A DNA stretch of 37,203 nt from CAZLHO01 sp964559455 (GTDB lineage: Bacteria > Krumholzibacteriota > Krumholzibacteriia > LZORAL124-64-63): assembly GCA_964559455.1 (NCBI GenBank), contig CAZLHO010000027.1:1-37203 (forward strand), given 5' to 3'. Below are positions 25,101 through 31,258 of this stretch, piece after piece (positions within the stretch are counted from its first letter, which is position 1; every line of letters starts with the position of its first letter). The position numbers were made by a program, and so were the translations under genes. The notes under the pieces are model-generated. The model had not been told where the DNA came from, searched no databases, and worked only from the letters and a program-made list of their open reading frames with translations.

Positions 25101-25463
25101 GCGGGCCCCTGGGCCGACGCCGTGCTCGCACCGCCCGAGAACCGCCGTCGCGTCGAGGCCCTGGTCGCCGAGGCCGGCGACGAGCCCCTGGACCGTCTCT
25201 GCGCCCGCCCTCTGCTGACGGCCTGGCGGCGACGGGTGGCCGACCTGCCCGGTCAGCCGCCCGCTCCGGACGGTCCGCCCGTCGCCGCGCTGGCCACCCC
25301 CGCTGCACCCGGCGCCCTGCCCGCCGCCGACGTCGTCTACCTGTGCCTGGGCTCGGAACCGCCCCAGCGCCACTACCGGGTGCTGTCGCGAGCCCGCGAC
25401 CGCGCCCACGTGCTCTACCAGGAACGTTCACCTCTGCCCGGCGACACGGACGATCTCGGCTGA
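19101..25463 (+). CDS. Giant 2,120-aa protein with degenerate SF1-helicase-like C-terminus; function unknown
   Basis: I do not recognise a named family for the whole protein. ATG 19101 follows a GGGGCGGGGG ribosome site. Residues 1-30 fit a TPR repeat (W4, L7, A8, F19, A20, Y26, A27), and a second TPR-like helix pair lies near 230-260. A long Ala/Leu/Asp/Arg-rich central part follows. A zinc ribbon is formed by C1209/C1212 and C1225/C1228. Residues ~1690-2110 follow the order of an SF1 helicase: Walker A-like GPAGSGRL (1698-1705), motif Ia-like TVFAPDPGTLS, motif II-like LEAQD (1785-1789), motif III-like VVVVEP ending at about 1813, a domain-2 strand DEVLVVAPVADDL (from about 1900), motif V-like ATPAAPGALPAADVVYL, and motif VI-like SRARD (2096-2100). 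The catalytic Lys and Asp are missing. No signal peptide or membrane span is seen, so it is probably cytoplasmic. Coding reality rests on one uninterrupted frame of 2,120 codons. Confidence 0.9.
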   Translation: MSYWDVLAEADHHLEREEFAAAETAYASARSQRGGSPGRVFVSERLGDATRRLWRRVRDGAAAQERPGRWEAATADFAVRFRERATVVLARARDAAVLAEGDPAVRLAVLAQGLHLAGHSELLERDDPLAFSLLAAALRDARACGRLLDAELFPPDLDCDENGRLDLAGAGLAMITTRGAASASGTERRALAGALLRLIDEERFAPHGPHEPGRCWLAARITDLGLADSPAAADLYRRYLAGPASADHAAAARVRLVEILGNVDRQHLDIPRYDEARAAAGGAPPSAPELAQRLAVARESLRPRLDQTRPAWAVLTPAASGWEAVLWRGDRAVDAARWREGADVEPLRRFLAPCAGRVIAAGGGGAPVPAFPLGPIAEALLEPWLPPSGLSPDATADLVAAAAPDAADAGGAGCHPRLPAGAPPDESPLAAAVEAGRLWLACLARVRAADPRLETGLVELARRGDEAAALVTAGLTILSGRSRGPSANSGTEGSWALTPLVDRPSPLLPCAEAESPGAVPAADLAGQPALMVATGRPGTVLAAWGASRDRWRVVLDDPGRLPVLARALSGHGGLLTLQPERLHARDTALDRLVELAAAGAPGDALALFFWCRLTESHNGDLADFAVLRPRPAGAVPLYDRFLDLAAALPRSEAGAATPWGREYAARAVASRVVVGAGHRLDETGAGLDAWWGLSAERPAAWAFCDGPSVVWQLKRRARGLPDMSDFPPLSPASDHLSLVLGGTLFCEEMAAFLTAVRDGVFPEAESPFRILILPDARPSPLRLALGGPDPDSRVLRGEALAAALARFEATPDQEGRALMLVPGRGSLRTFLQAMAREDLARDGDASRRFLDPEVFWSARGRALVVGRRLHVARLESLDPPSAIGTADHAGGDARAWAREDELIAEALEAARADLAFELSALLARGAGLVDVADVRWWRRFPLPGSRSAPSLAEAARLCIGDAADLYELAPAVAGRRRLAGRREPTSPLARTCLDWLRGEGRIDAGGEGLPPGIDRPPARELPEAWERRPLRLVVGGDDAAWAEAVRSVCRRREAGDLDAWLLFVGEAPPAGAREILRRLPAAESAVGRGGPPPALKCLSPDSLTDPGVQEMLAHRSSPTVYAADLRDWLPPLGDAAMARSLRWLVTAVDGPVTFQASTLPEPWADWLRGLWRDAAADRGLVDATAEAGTDAPDLPPVAVGRFGDPETSCPRCGAVFGLRHLRVPCPECGFAPGAWLAPEQLRQLATELVGLKVAALRERADLGADLPLRIWAQPESLPDLCERIAAFAPLREEADGQLTAEPGGGRLWELAVLAPGAVVPPNRRHALLDLPDSAEDLFRFRRRAAGEVGLWFHPLELARQFPDSDGGAPLAQRFAWLPEALAAPPGMPPEQRWRGALPPRVAGTLSGLPPRLAAAALEVAAWTAAADGFPPAAVPVASVPALAPSFPFAELEFRVRDLSGLMQELLPVILAGSRSGVVSLIDLTELPFSGDASRMAWLDRFLLGISLRLTPPGAVGEPELLYAPDDGVLASPRRRVGRLGGVQEVVARAVHHAELFLASARALYATATPAGDLIPLDGDGALAAGDDVIETGILLGAWGLAGAPRPGDLEVPAAVPPDDVASDGSSDAAILLAGLASSRERWGRRLAEGWRNGFLEDAPAVGEAAVREPEVTTAVAKVVDHLAAFLSGAGAGQRAVRGPAGSGRLDAVLLGLARAVRAGLPPREATVFAPDPGTLSRCHLLWRTLAPDLVAPRLLLVDDPEAALPGVAGAAGLPGRPERAVAVLLEAQDMPADARFRIAQHYRRGRLVVVVEPVLSVDPWDHLFLTTPRAEEVLDLADPIVAARLPWRECRELAAAAGSPLGRGHPVRREKGECAAHWTTNLDECLGFLARERGRGLFGDEVLVVAPVADDLAYLGRSLAREGWLPVFRAERDALLLPGPLELLAAAVDAVARAEADGDEAPSLLAGLLAGERRRAYLSWLRDAAPAPGTRLTDLLEMIAAGPWADAVLAPPENRRRVEALVAEAGDEPLDRLCARPLLTAWRRRVADLPGQPPAPDGPPVAALATPAAPGALPAADVVYLCLGSEPPQRHYRVLSRARDRAHVLYQERSPLPGDTDDLG

Positions 25464-25477
25464 ACGGCCGAGTTTCC

Positions 25478-25506
25478 TTGTTCGACGGGGGCGCGGCAGC
25501 TAATTT
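25478..25506 (+). promoter_or_regulatory. Candidate promoter for the tryptophanase gene
   Basis: TTGTTC (25478-25483) and TAATTT (25501-25506) are spaced by 17 bp in the 107-bp gap after the giant gene. The start of transcription near 25513 would give a 58-nt leader. I see no tnaC-like leader peptide with a Trp codon in it. Confidence 0.5.
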
Positions 25507-25570
25507 CGGAGCGGGCGGTCGGAGGGGCGCCCGGTTCCACAGCATCGTGAACACGATCGAAGGTGAGTCC

Positions 25571-26968
25571 ATGGATCTGCCGTTCATCCCCTATCGCATC
25601 AAGGTCGTCGAGCCGGTCCGTCACGTCAGCCGCGAGGAGCGCCAGCGCCTGCTGGTCGAGGCCGGGTACAACCTCTTCAACATCCCTTCGAGCGCCATCT
25701 ACGTCGACCTGCTCACCGACAGCGGCACCTCGGCGATGAGCGACGCGCAGTGGGGCGCGTTGATGCGCGGCGACGAGGCCTACGCCTGCAGTCGCGACTT
25801 CCATGAGTTCGAGGAGGTCGTCCGCAACATCTTCGGCTTCCGTCACGTGATCCCCACCCACCAGGGCCGCGCCGCCGAGAGCATCCTCTTCAGCGTGAGC
25901 CTGAAGCCCGACAGCGTCGTGCCCAACAACACCCATTTCGACACGACGCGGGCCAACGTCGAGGCCACCGGCGCGATCGCCCTGGACTGCGTCTGCGACG
26001 AGGGCCTGGATCCCGCCCTGGACCATCCCTTCAAGGGCGACATGTCCCTGGAGAAGCTCGACGCCGCCTTCGCCAAGTACGGCGCTGCGCGCATCCCCTT
26101 CGTCATGCTGACGATCACGAACAACTCCGGCGGCGGCCAGCCCGTCTCGCTGGCGAACATCCGCGCCGTCTCGGCCTACTGCCGCGGGAAGGGCGTGCCC
26201 CTGATCTTCGACGCCTGCCGCTTCGCCGAGAACGCCTGGTTCATCAAGCAGCGCGAGGCCGGCTGCGACGGCATGACGATCCTCGAGATCGCCCGCGCGA
26301 TCTTCGCCTGCGGCGACGGCTGCACGATGAGCGCGAAGAAGGACGCCCTGGTCAACATCGGCGGCTTCGTCAGCCTGAACGACGATGCGTGGGCCGAGCG
26401 GGTGATCCAGCGGCTGATCCTGGTCGAGGGCTTCCGCACCTACGGCGGCCTGGCCGGCCGCGACATGGGCGCCATCGCGCAGGGCCTGCGCGAGGTCCTG
26501 GACGAGGACTACCTGACCTACCGCATCGGCCAGGTGCGGCGGATGGGCGAGCGCATCGTCGGCCACGGCGCGCCGATCCTGCAGCCGGTCGGCGGCCACG
26601 CCGTCTACGTGGACGCGAAGGGTCTGCTGCCGCACATCCCGCCCGAGCAGTTCCCGGCCCAGGCCCTGGCCTGCGCCCTCTACCTGGAGGCGGGCGTGCG
26701 GGCCGTGGAGATCGGCAGCCTGATGTTCGACCACCGCGATCCCGACACCGGCGAGACGGTGCACCCGGCGATGGAGCTGGTGCGCCTGGCCGTGCCGCGC
26801 CGGGTCTACACCGAGACCCACCTGGCCTACGTCGCCGACGCCGTCGGCGCCCTGGCCCGCGACCGCGAGCGCCTGCGCGGCCTGGAGATCGAGTCGGCGC
26901 CGGCGGCGCTGCGCCACTTCACGGCGCGGCTGCGGCCGCTGTCCGGCGGATTGATGGTCGTCGCCTAG
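25571..26968 (+). CDS. tnaA: Tryptophanase (tryptophan indole-lyase)
   Basis: This 465-aa PLP enzyme of the beta-eliminating lyase family converts L-tryptophan to indole, pyruvate and ammonia. The cofactor lysine is K257 in CTMSAKKDALVNIGGF. Substrate-choice residues favour tryptophanase over tyrosine phenol-lyase: D124 in THFDTTRAN (Thr in the phenol-lyase) and H449 in LRHFTARL (Phe in the phenol-lyase). LLPHIPPEQFPAQALAC and VRAVEIGS also closely resemble E. coli TnaA, although GCTMS..KKD..VNIGGF is the wording of the phenol-lyase. ATG 25571 has AAGGTGA upstream. The next gene starts 15 bp after the stop, so the two are probably cotranscribed. No Trp permease is nearby. Confidence 0.9.
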   Translation: MDLPFIPYRIKVVEPVRHVSREERQRLLVEAGYNLFNIPSSAIYVDLLTDSGTSAMSDAQWGALMRGDEAYACSRDFHEFEEVVRNIFGFRHVIPTHQGRAAESILFSVSLKPDSVVPNNTHFDTTRANVEATGAIALDCVCDEGLDPALDHPFKGDMSLEKLDAAFAKYGAARIPFVMLTITNNSGGGQPVSLANIRAVSAYCRGKGVPLIFDACRFAENAWFIKQREAGCDGMTILEIARAIFACGDGCTMSAKKDALVNIGGFVSLNDDAWAERVIQRLILVEGFRTYGGLAGRDMGAIAQGLREVLDEDYLTYRIGQVRRMGERIVGHGAPILQPVGGHAVYVDAKGLLPHIPPEQFPAQALACALYLEAGVRAVEIGSLMFDHRDPDTGETVHPAMELVRLAVPRRVYTETHLAYVADAVGALARDRERLRGLEIESAPAALRHFTARLRPLSGGLMVVA

Positions 26969-26983
26969 CCTGAGGGTGGACGC

Positions 26984-27634
26984 ATGGAAGTCCTGATCCG
27001 AGCCGACGACTTCCGCTTCGCCGACGAACTGCGCGCCCTGGCCGTCGCGGCCGCGGCGCGCCTGGGCCTCGACGCCGTCGCGAAGCGCCTGGAGCTGGTC
27101 GTGGACGATGTCGCCTGCGACGAGCGCGTCTGGTTCGGGCGCGTGCCGGGTTCCGACGGCGCCGTCCGCATCTACTGCCACCCCGACCAGTTCCTGAAGG
27201 ACCACGGTGCGGCCTTCGTTTCGCTGCCCGAACAGCTGCCCTGGGAACTTCCTCCGCTGGATCCGGACGTGGAGGCGACCGAGCCGGCCTTCGCCCAGGC
27301 CAAGGCCGAGCGCTTCCTCTATCACCAGTTCCTGCAGCTGCGGGACATGGCCGAGGGGATGGTCGCGCCGGGGGAGGTCCCCCCGGATCTGGCCGAGGCC
27401 TTCCAGGAGGTCTGGGCGGTGACCGTCGACGGCCGCCTGCGCCGTCACGGCCTGCCCGGCGCCCCGATCGCCGAGCGCCGGCGGCGCTTCTTCCGGGTCT
27501 TTTCGCGCGGCGGGTTGCTGCTGCCGCAGCACTGGCAGATCTTCCGGGAGCTGTGGGACGGGGACGAGTGGGATGTCAGGGGTCTGGCGGCCGCCGCGCG
27601 AGAGTTGCCGCCGTTGACCCCGCGGTCCGCCTGA
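26984..27634 (+). CDS. Conserved-looking 216-aa protein of unknown function
   Basis: I do not recognise the family. The protein has no signal peptide or membrane segment, so it is probably cytoplasmic. It starts with an alpha/beta-looking N-terminus (residues 1-70, ending IYCHPDQFLKDHG). An acidic linker is followed by a helix AERFLYHQFLQLRDMAEGM (about 108-126), and then by a basic region with RRRRFFRVFS and GGLLLPQHWQIFRELWDGD. The helix LYHQFLQLRD sits where small zincin-like proteins carry HExxH, but the Glu is absent, so metallopeptidase activity is not supported. ATG 26984 is 15 bp after tnaA with GAGGGTGG upstream, suggesting a two-gene operon; any link to indole metabolism is inference from position only. 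Confidence 0.75.
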   Translation: MEVLIRADDFRFADELRALAVAAAARLGLDAVAKRLELVVDDVACDERVWFGRVPGSDGAVRIYCHPDQFLKDHGAAFVSLPEQLPWELPPLDPDVEATEPAFAQAKAERFLYHQFLQLRDMAEGMVAPGEVPPDLAEAFQEVWAVTVDGRLRRHGLPGAPIAERRRRFFRVFSRGGLLLPQHWQIFRELWDGDEWDVRGLAAAARELPPLTPRSA

Positions 27635-27836
27635 GCAGGGCCCAGAATTCGAATTCATTTGCTTTTTCCGCCGTCAGTCCCCAATTTCTAGACGCTTGCC
27701 GTAATCGCGCCCGGACTTGACGCGCGGCGTCGTACAGGGCTAGGATCGCCCCCCGGGATCGGATTGCAGACGACTTTTTCCGGCACGATCGCGGCTTGCT
27801 TCCCACAAGCAAGAAAGACCCTAAGGGAGGTTACCC
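27635..27836 (+). promoter_or_regulatory. Intergenic region with lipoprotein promoter, leader hairpin and strong ribosome site
   Basis: The promoter is TTGACG (27717-27722), an 18-bp spacer, then TAGGAT (27741-27746). In the leader, CTTGCTT (27795-27801) pairs with AAGCAAG (27807-27813) over a CCCAC loop. AAGGGAGGT follows at about 27824-27832 before ATG 27837. The first 80 bp are AT-richer than the surroundings and include GAATTCGAATTC (27645-27656); no clear terminator for the preceding gene is seen. Confidence 0.65.
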
Positions 27837-28703
27837 ATGCTTTCTCGTTCGTCCTCGCTGCGCCGGGCCCCGTCCCTGCTGCTGCTTGCCCTCGTGGGCC
27901 TGACTCTCGCCGGCCTCGCCGGCTGCGGTGGTGACAAGGAGGTCGACCCCTTCGTCTACACCACCCTTTCGCGCGTCATGGACGGCGACACCCTGAGCAA
28001 CAACTTCCTCTTCGAGATCGACGCGCCGCAGATCGACTACGCCAAGGGCGACGTCGCCATGGTGCGCTCCGGCAACCGCATCGAGTTCATGGTCGGCCCG
28101 GACATCGAGCACGCATTCGCGGGCTACGCCGGCATGCTGCTCGGCGTCGAGAAGCGCTTCTCGCCGACGACGCATCTCTTCCTGAAGCGCACGAAGCAGG
28201 GCGAGATCGTCACCCCGGTCGATTCCGTCGAGAGCTACGCCCTGCCCGCCATCTTCATGGCCACCCGGCAGCAGCTCGAGACTCCGGGCGCGGATCTCTC
28301 CGCGATGAACTGGCGGCGCAAGAGCACCGTCGAGTCCTTCCTGCCCGCCGAGGACAGCACGCGGCCCATCGAGGTCCAGTCCGGCATCGCCGAATTCGTC
28401 TACGTGCCCCGGCACGATCTCAGCGAAGAGCAGGCGGCCAACCCCGGCCCGGACGACTTCTCGTGGTACGCGATCTTCCCCGAGTCGAGCTTCCAGCTTG
28501 TCGACCTGACCCCCGGCGCGAACTGGATGCTGCAGCTCCTGAAGGACAAGAATCTGCCCCTGGTCGGTTCGTTCACGCTCACGGAGTACGTCGAGGCCTA
28601 CTCCGACCGCGCCAAGACGCACGGCGACCTGGGCCACGTCATCGGCAAGATGCGCATCAACTGGTTCCGCTACGCGAACAGCTACGTGCGCGGCGCCGTC
28701 TAG
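27837..28703 (+). CDS. Putative lipoprotein of unknown function
   Basis: This 288-aa protein has a classical lipoprotein signal peptide: basic SRSSSLRR, a hydrophobic core (about residues 12-26) and the lipobox L27-A28-G29-C30, so the mature protein should be lipid-anchored at C30. Position +2 is Gly, giving no clear inner-membrane retention signal. The mature part is mixed alpha/beta without low complexity: DPFVYTTLSRVMDGDTLSNN, a central region with many aromatic residues, and the C-terminus GKMRINWFRYANSYVRGAV. No known domain is recognised. It stands alone between its own promoter and a very strong terminator, with an excellent ribosome site, features typical of a well-expressed single gene. 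Confidence 0.85.
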   Translation: MLSRSSSLRRAPSLLLLALVGLTLAGLAGCGGDKEVDPFVYTTLSRVMDGDTLSNNFLFEIDAPQIDYAKGDVAMVRSGNRIEFMVGPDIEHAFAGYAGMLLGVEKRFSPTTHLFLKRTKQGEIVTPVDSVESYALPAIFMATRQQLETPGADLSAMNWRRKSTVESFLPAEDSTRPIEVQSGIAEFVYVPRHDLSEEQAANPGPDDFSWYAIFPESSFQLVDLTPGANWMLQLLKDKNLPLVGSFTLTEYVEAYSDRAKTHGDLGHVIGKMRINWFRYANSYVRGAV

Positions 28704-28723
28704 TCGCTGCGTTTTCCGGGAAG

Positions 28724-28752
28724 AAGGCCCCCCGCCGACGGCGGGGGGCCTT
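28724..28752. terminator. Strong, probably bidirectional terminator
   Basis: AAGGCCCCCCGCC (28724-28736) and GGCGGGGGGCCTT (28740-28752) form a perfect 13-bp stem with a GAC loop. On the plus strand TTCCTTTT follows, and on the minus strand a shorter TTCTT. It separates the lipoprotein gene from convergent pfkA. Confidence 0.9.
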
Positions 28753-28779
28753 TCCTTTTATGCGGAGTGCGGTGAGGGC

Positions 28780-29739
28780 TCAGACCAGCAGCCGGTGCAG
28801 TTCGGCCTGCTCCAGGACGTTGCGGCGCACCGTGTGGCTGCGCTTGGCCAGCGGCGAGGTGCGGATCCGGTTGGCGACCTGGCCGACCATCACGCCCGAC
28901 TCTCCGTCCAGCAGCAGTTCGGTGGCGGCGTGGCCCATGCGCGTGGCGAGCATGCGGTCGAAGCCGGTGGGCGAACCGCCGCGCTGGACGTGCCCGAGCA
29001 CGACCATGCGGACGCTGCGCTTCAGCCGGGTCTTCAGCTCGTATTCGACCATCGGCGCCCTGCCGGCGCCCTCGGCCACGATCAGCAGGGCGTGCCGCTT
29101 GCCCCGGTCGTAGCCGCCCTCGATGCGCTGGCAGATCTCGTCGTAGTCGAAGGTGATCTCGGGCACCAGCACCTCCTCGGCGCCGCAGGCGATGGCCGTC
29201 TGCATGGCCAGTAGGCCGCATTCGCGGCCCATGACCTCGATCACGAAGATGCGCCCGTGGCTCGTCGCGGTGTCCCGGATCTTGTCCACGGCGTCGATGG
29301 CGATGTTCAGCGCCGTGTCGAAGCCGATCGAGATGTCGGTGCCGGGGATGTCGTTGTCGATGGTCGCCGGCACGCCCACGCAGGGCAGGTCGAACTCGCG
29401 CGTCAGCAGGTCGCCGCCGCGGAAGCTGCCGTCGCCGCCGACGATCACCAGGCCGTCCAGGCGGAGCTTGCGCAGGGCCTTGCGCGTGGCCCGCTGACCC
29501 TTCTCCTCGGCGAGCTCCGGGTAGCGGAAGGTCTGCAGGATGGTCCCGCCGTGCTGCATGATCCCGCCGACGTCGACCGAGGTCAGCGGCTCCGCGTCGC
29601 CCTCGCTCAGGCCGAGCCAGCCGCGGCGGACGCCCAGGACCTCGACGCCCCGGGAAAGCGACGTGCGCACGATGGCCCGCAGGGCCGCGTTCATGCCCGC
29701 GGCGTCGCCCCCGCCGGTGAGGACTCCGATTCTCTTCAT
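28780..29739 (-). CDS. pfkA: 6-phosphofructokinase (ATP type)
   Basis: This 319-aa enzyme phosphorylates fructose 6-phosphate to fructose 1,6-bisphosphate in glycolysis. Motifs: GVLTGGGDAAGMNAALRAIV, VGGDGSFRGG (Gly rather than the Asp of PPi enzymes), PATIDNDIPGTD with the catalytic Asp, EVMGRECG and LGHVQRGGSPTGFDR. The Gly before TIDND in E. coli PfkA is Ala here; the PPi-dependent form would have Lys, so ATP use is favoured. ATG at 29739 has AAGGAGAA upstream, while an in-frame extension to 29787 lies inside rarA. The start overlaps the rarA stop (ATGA), so the two genes form an operon. Confidence 0.94.
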   Translation of the reverse strand: MKRIGVLTGGGDAAGMNAALRAIVRTSLSRGVEVLGVRRGWLGLSEGDAEPLTSVDVGGIMQHGGTILQTFRYPELAEEKGQRATRKALRKLRLDGLVIVGGDGSFRGGDLLTREFDLPCVGVPATIDNDIPGTDISIGFDTALNIAIDAVDKIRDTATSHGRIFVIEVMGRECGLLAMQTAIACGAEEVLVPEITFDYDEICQRIEGGYDRGKRHALLIVAEGAGRAPMVEYELKTRLKRSVRMVVLGHVQRGGSPTGFDRMLATRMGHAATELLLDGESGVMVGQVANRIRTSPLAKRSHTVRRNVLEQAELHRLLV

Positions 29740-31130
29740 GACGATTCTCCTTCGGGTCGATCCCGCTCTGCGTGGCGGAGCCGCCATTCGCGGATCTTGC
29801 GCAGCCTTTCGCCCAGGGGGGCCTCGTGGCCGCGCGCGGTGGGTTCGTAGAAGCGTCGGCCGGCCAGCCGGTCCGGCAGGCAGTCCATGGCCGTGATCCC
29901 GGCCGGGTCGTCGTGCGCGTAGGCGTAGCCCTTGCCGTAGCCCAGCTTCTTCATCAGGGCCGTCGGGGCGTTGCGCAGGCGCTCGGGCACGGGCGGATTG
30001 ACGCCGCGGCGGACCTCGTCCGCGGCCGCGCCGTAACCCTTGTACAGGGCGTTGCTCTTGGGGGCCAGGGCCAGGTAGACCGCCGCCTGGGCCAGGGCCA
30101 GGGCGCCCTCGGGCATGCCGAGGAAGTGGATCGCGTCGCGGGCGGCCAGCGCCTGCGGCAGGGCCAGGGGATCGGCCAGGCCCACGTCCTCACTGGCGAA
30201 GCGCACCATCCGGCGGGCCACGTAGAGGGGATCCTCGCCGGCCTCGAGCATCCGCGCCAGGTAGTAGACCGCGGCGTCGGCGTCGCTGTTGCGCAGCGAC
30301 TTGTGCAGCGCCGAGATCAGGTTGAAGTGCTCCTCGCCGGCCTTGTCGTAGCGCAGGGCGCGGTCGCGCACCAGCGAGGCGATGCGCGCGGCGTCGACCG
30401 TCCCGGCGACGGCGTCGTCCCCGGATTCGCCCAGGGCGGCGACGGTCATCTCGAGCAGGCTCAGGGCCGTGCGGGCGTCCCCGTCGCCCAGTCCGGCCAG
30501 CGCGTCCAGGGCGTCGTCGGCGAAGGGGGGGGCGCCCTCGGGCAGGCCGCGCGGGTCGTCCAGGGCCCGGCGCAGGATCGTCACCAGATGGGAGGGCTCC
30601 AGGGGGGCCAGCACGAAGAGCCGGGTGCGCGAGAGCAGCGCGGCGTTGATCTCGAAGGACGGGTTCTCGGTGGTGGCGCCGATCAGCACGACGTCGCCGC
30701 GTTCGACCCAGGGCAGCAGGGCGTCCTGCTGCGCCTTGTTGAAGCGGTGGATCTCGTCCAGGAAGATGATCGTGCGCCGGCCCAGGCTGCGTCGCATCTT
30801 CTCGGCCTCGGCCATCACGGCCTTCAGCTCGCGGCTGCCCACCTGGACGGCGCTGTATTCCAGGAAGTGGGCCTGGCTGCGGGCGGCGATCACCCGCGCC
30901 AGCGAGGTCTTGCCGCAACCGGGCGGACCCCACAGCAGCAGCGAGGGCAGGGCGTCGCTCTCGACGAGTCGGCGCAGCGGGCGGCCGGGCCCCAGCAGCT
31001 CGTCCTGGCCCACGATCTCGTCCAGGGTCCGCGGCCGCATGCGCTCGGGCAGGGGGCTGCCGGCCGCGGTCTTCACCGCGGCGTCTCCCGCCCTCGCGTT
31101 CTGGCCGTCGTCGAAGAGGTTTCCGTTCAT
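29736..31130 (-). CDS. rarA: Replication-associated recombination protein A (MgsA family AAA+ ATPase)
   Basis: This 464-aa clamp-loader-like AAA+ protein acts at stalled replication forks. Walker A GPPGCGKTS has K74 and Walker B FLDEIHRFNKAQQD has D125-E126. Sensor 1 is GATTENPSFEIN, and SRTRLFVL carries the arginine finger. The C-terminal tetramerisation region contains HKSLRNSDADAAVYYLARML and NAPTALMKKLGYGKGY. The start is ATG 31130. An ATG nine bases upstream (31139) falls inside a probable -10 box, so the shorter form (MNGNLFDDGQ) is preferred and its mRNA may be leaderless. The stop overlaps pfkA by 4 bp. Confidence 0.95.
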   Translation of the reverse strand: MNGNLFDDGQNARAGDAAVKTAAGSPLPERMRPRTLDEIVGQDELLGPGRPLRRLVESDALPSLLLWGPPGCGKTSLARVIAARSQAHFLEYSAVQVGSRELKAVMAEAEKMRRSLGRRTIIFLDEIHRFNKAQQDALLPWVERGDVVLIGATTENPSFEINAALLSRTRLFVLAPLEPSHLVTILRRALDDPRGLPEGAPPFADDALDALAGLGDGDARTALSLLEMTVAALGESGDDAVAGTVDAARIASLVRDRALRYDKAGEEHFNLISALHKSLRNSDADAAVYYLARMLEAGEDPLYVARRMVRFASEDVGLADPLALPQALAARDAIHFLGMPEGALALAQAAVYLALAPKSNALYKGYGAAADEVRRGVNPPVPERLRNAPTALMKKLGYGKGYAYAHDDPAGITAMDCLPDRLAGRRFYEPTARGHEAPLGERLRKIREWRLRHAERDRPEGESS

Positions 31131-31137
31131 GGCCCCC

Positions 31138-31165
31138 ATATTAGGGCCAAACGGGTCGGGGACAA
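31138..31165 (-). promoter_or_regulatory. Promoter for rarA-pfkA, probably leaderless
   Basis: Read on the minus strand, TTGTCC (31165-31160), a 16-bp spacer and TAATAT (31143-31138) are followed seven bases later by the ATG at 31130. Transcription would start at or within a base or two of that codon. No Shine-Dalgarno sequence is properly spaced before it. Confidence 0.55.
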
Positions 31166-31200
31166 GCTCCGATGTCGTCGGCGCGGCGTCGGCTGCAGGA

Positions 31201-31229
31201 TTGACTTGGCCCCGGCCCGTGCCTACTCT
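31201..31229 (+). promoter_or_regulatory. Promoter for deoB-cdd-deoA
   Basis: TTGACT (31201-31206) and TACTCT (31224-31229) are separated by 17 bp. The leader is only about 23 nt and includes GGGAGGCG before the deoB ATG. It is divergent from the rarA promoter, with about 35 bp between the two -35 boxes; no operator palindrome is evident there. Confidence 0.6.
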
Positions 31230-31258
31230 GGTCTTTACCCTTAGAACCGGGAGGCGAG

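Noticed and set aside
22082..25570. Upstream extension of the tryptophanase frame through the giant gene
   Set aside because: The extension is Arg/Gly/Ala-rich shadow sequence in another frame of the giant gene; tryptophanases start where ATG 25571 does.
25571..26968. Tyrosine phenol-lyase as the identity of the PLP lyase
   Set aside because: D124 and H449 are the tryptophanase residues, and the C-terminal half follows TnaA more closely.
27645..27656. GAATTCGAATTC as a terminator
   Set aside because: The stem would be weak with essentially no loop and the T-stretch is offset; it is probably a chance palindrome.
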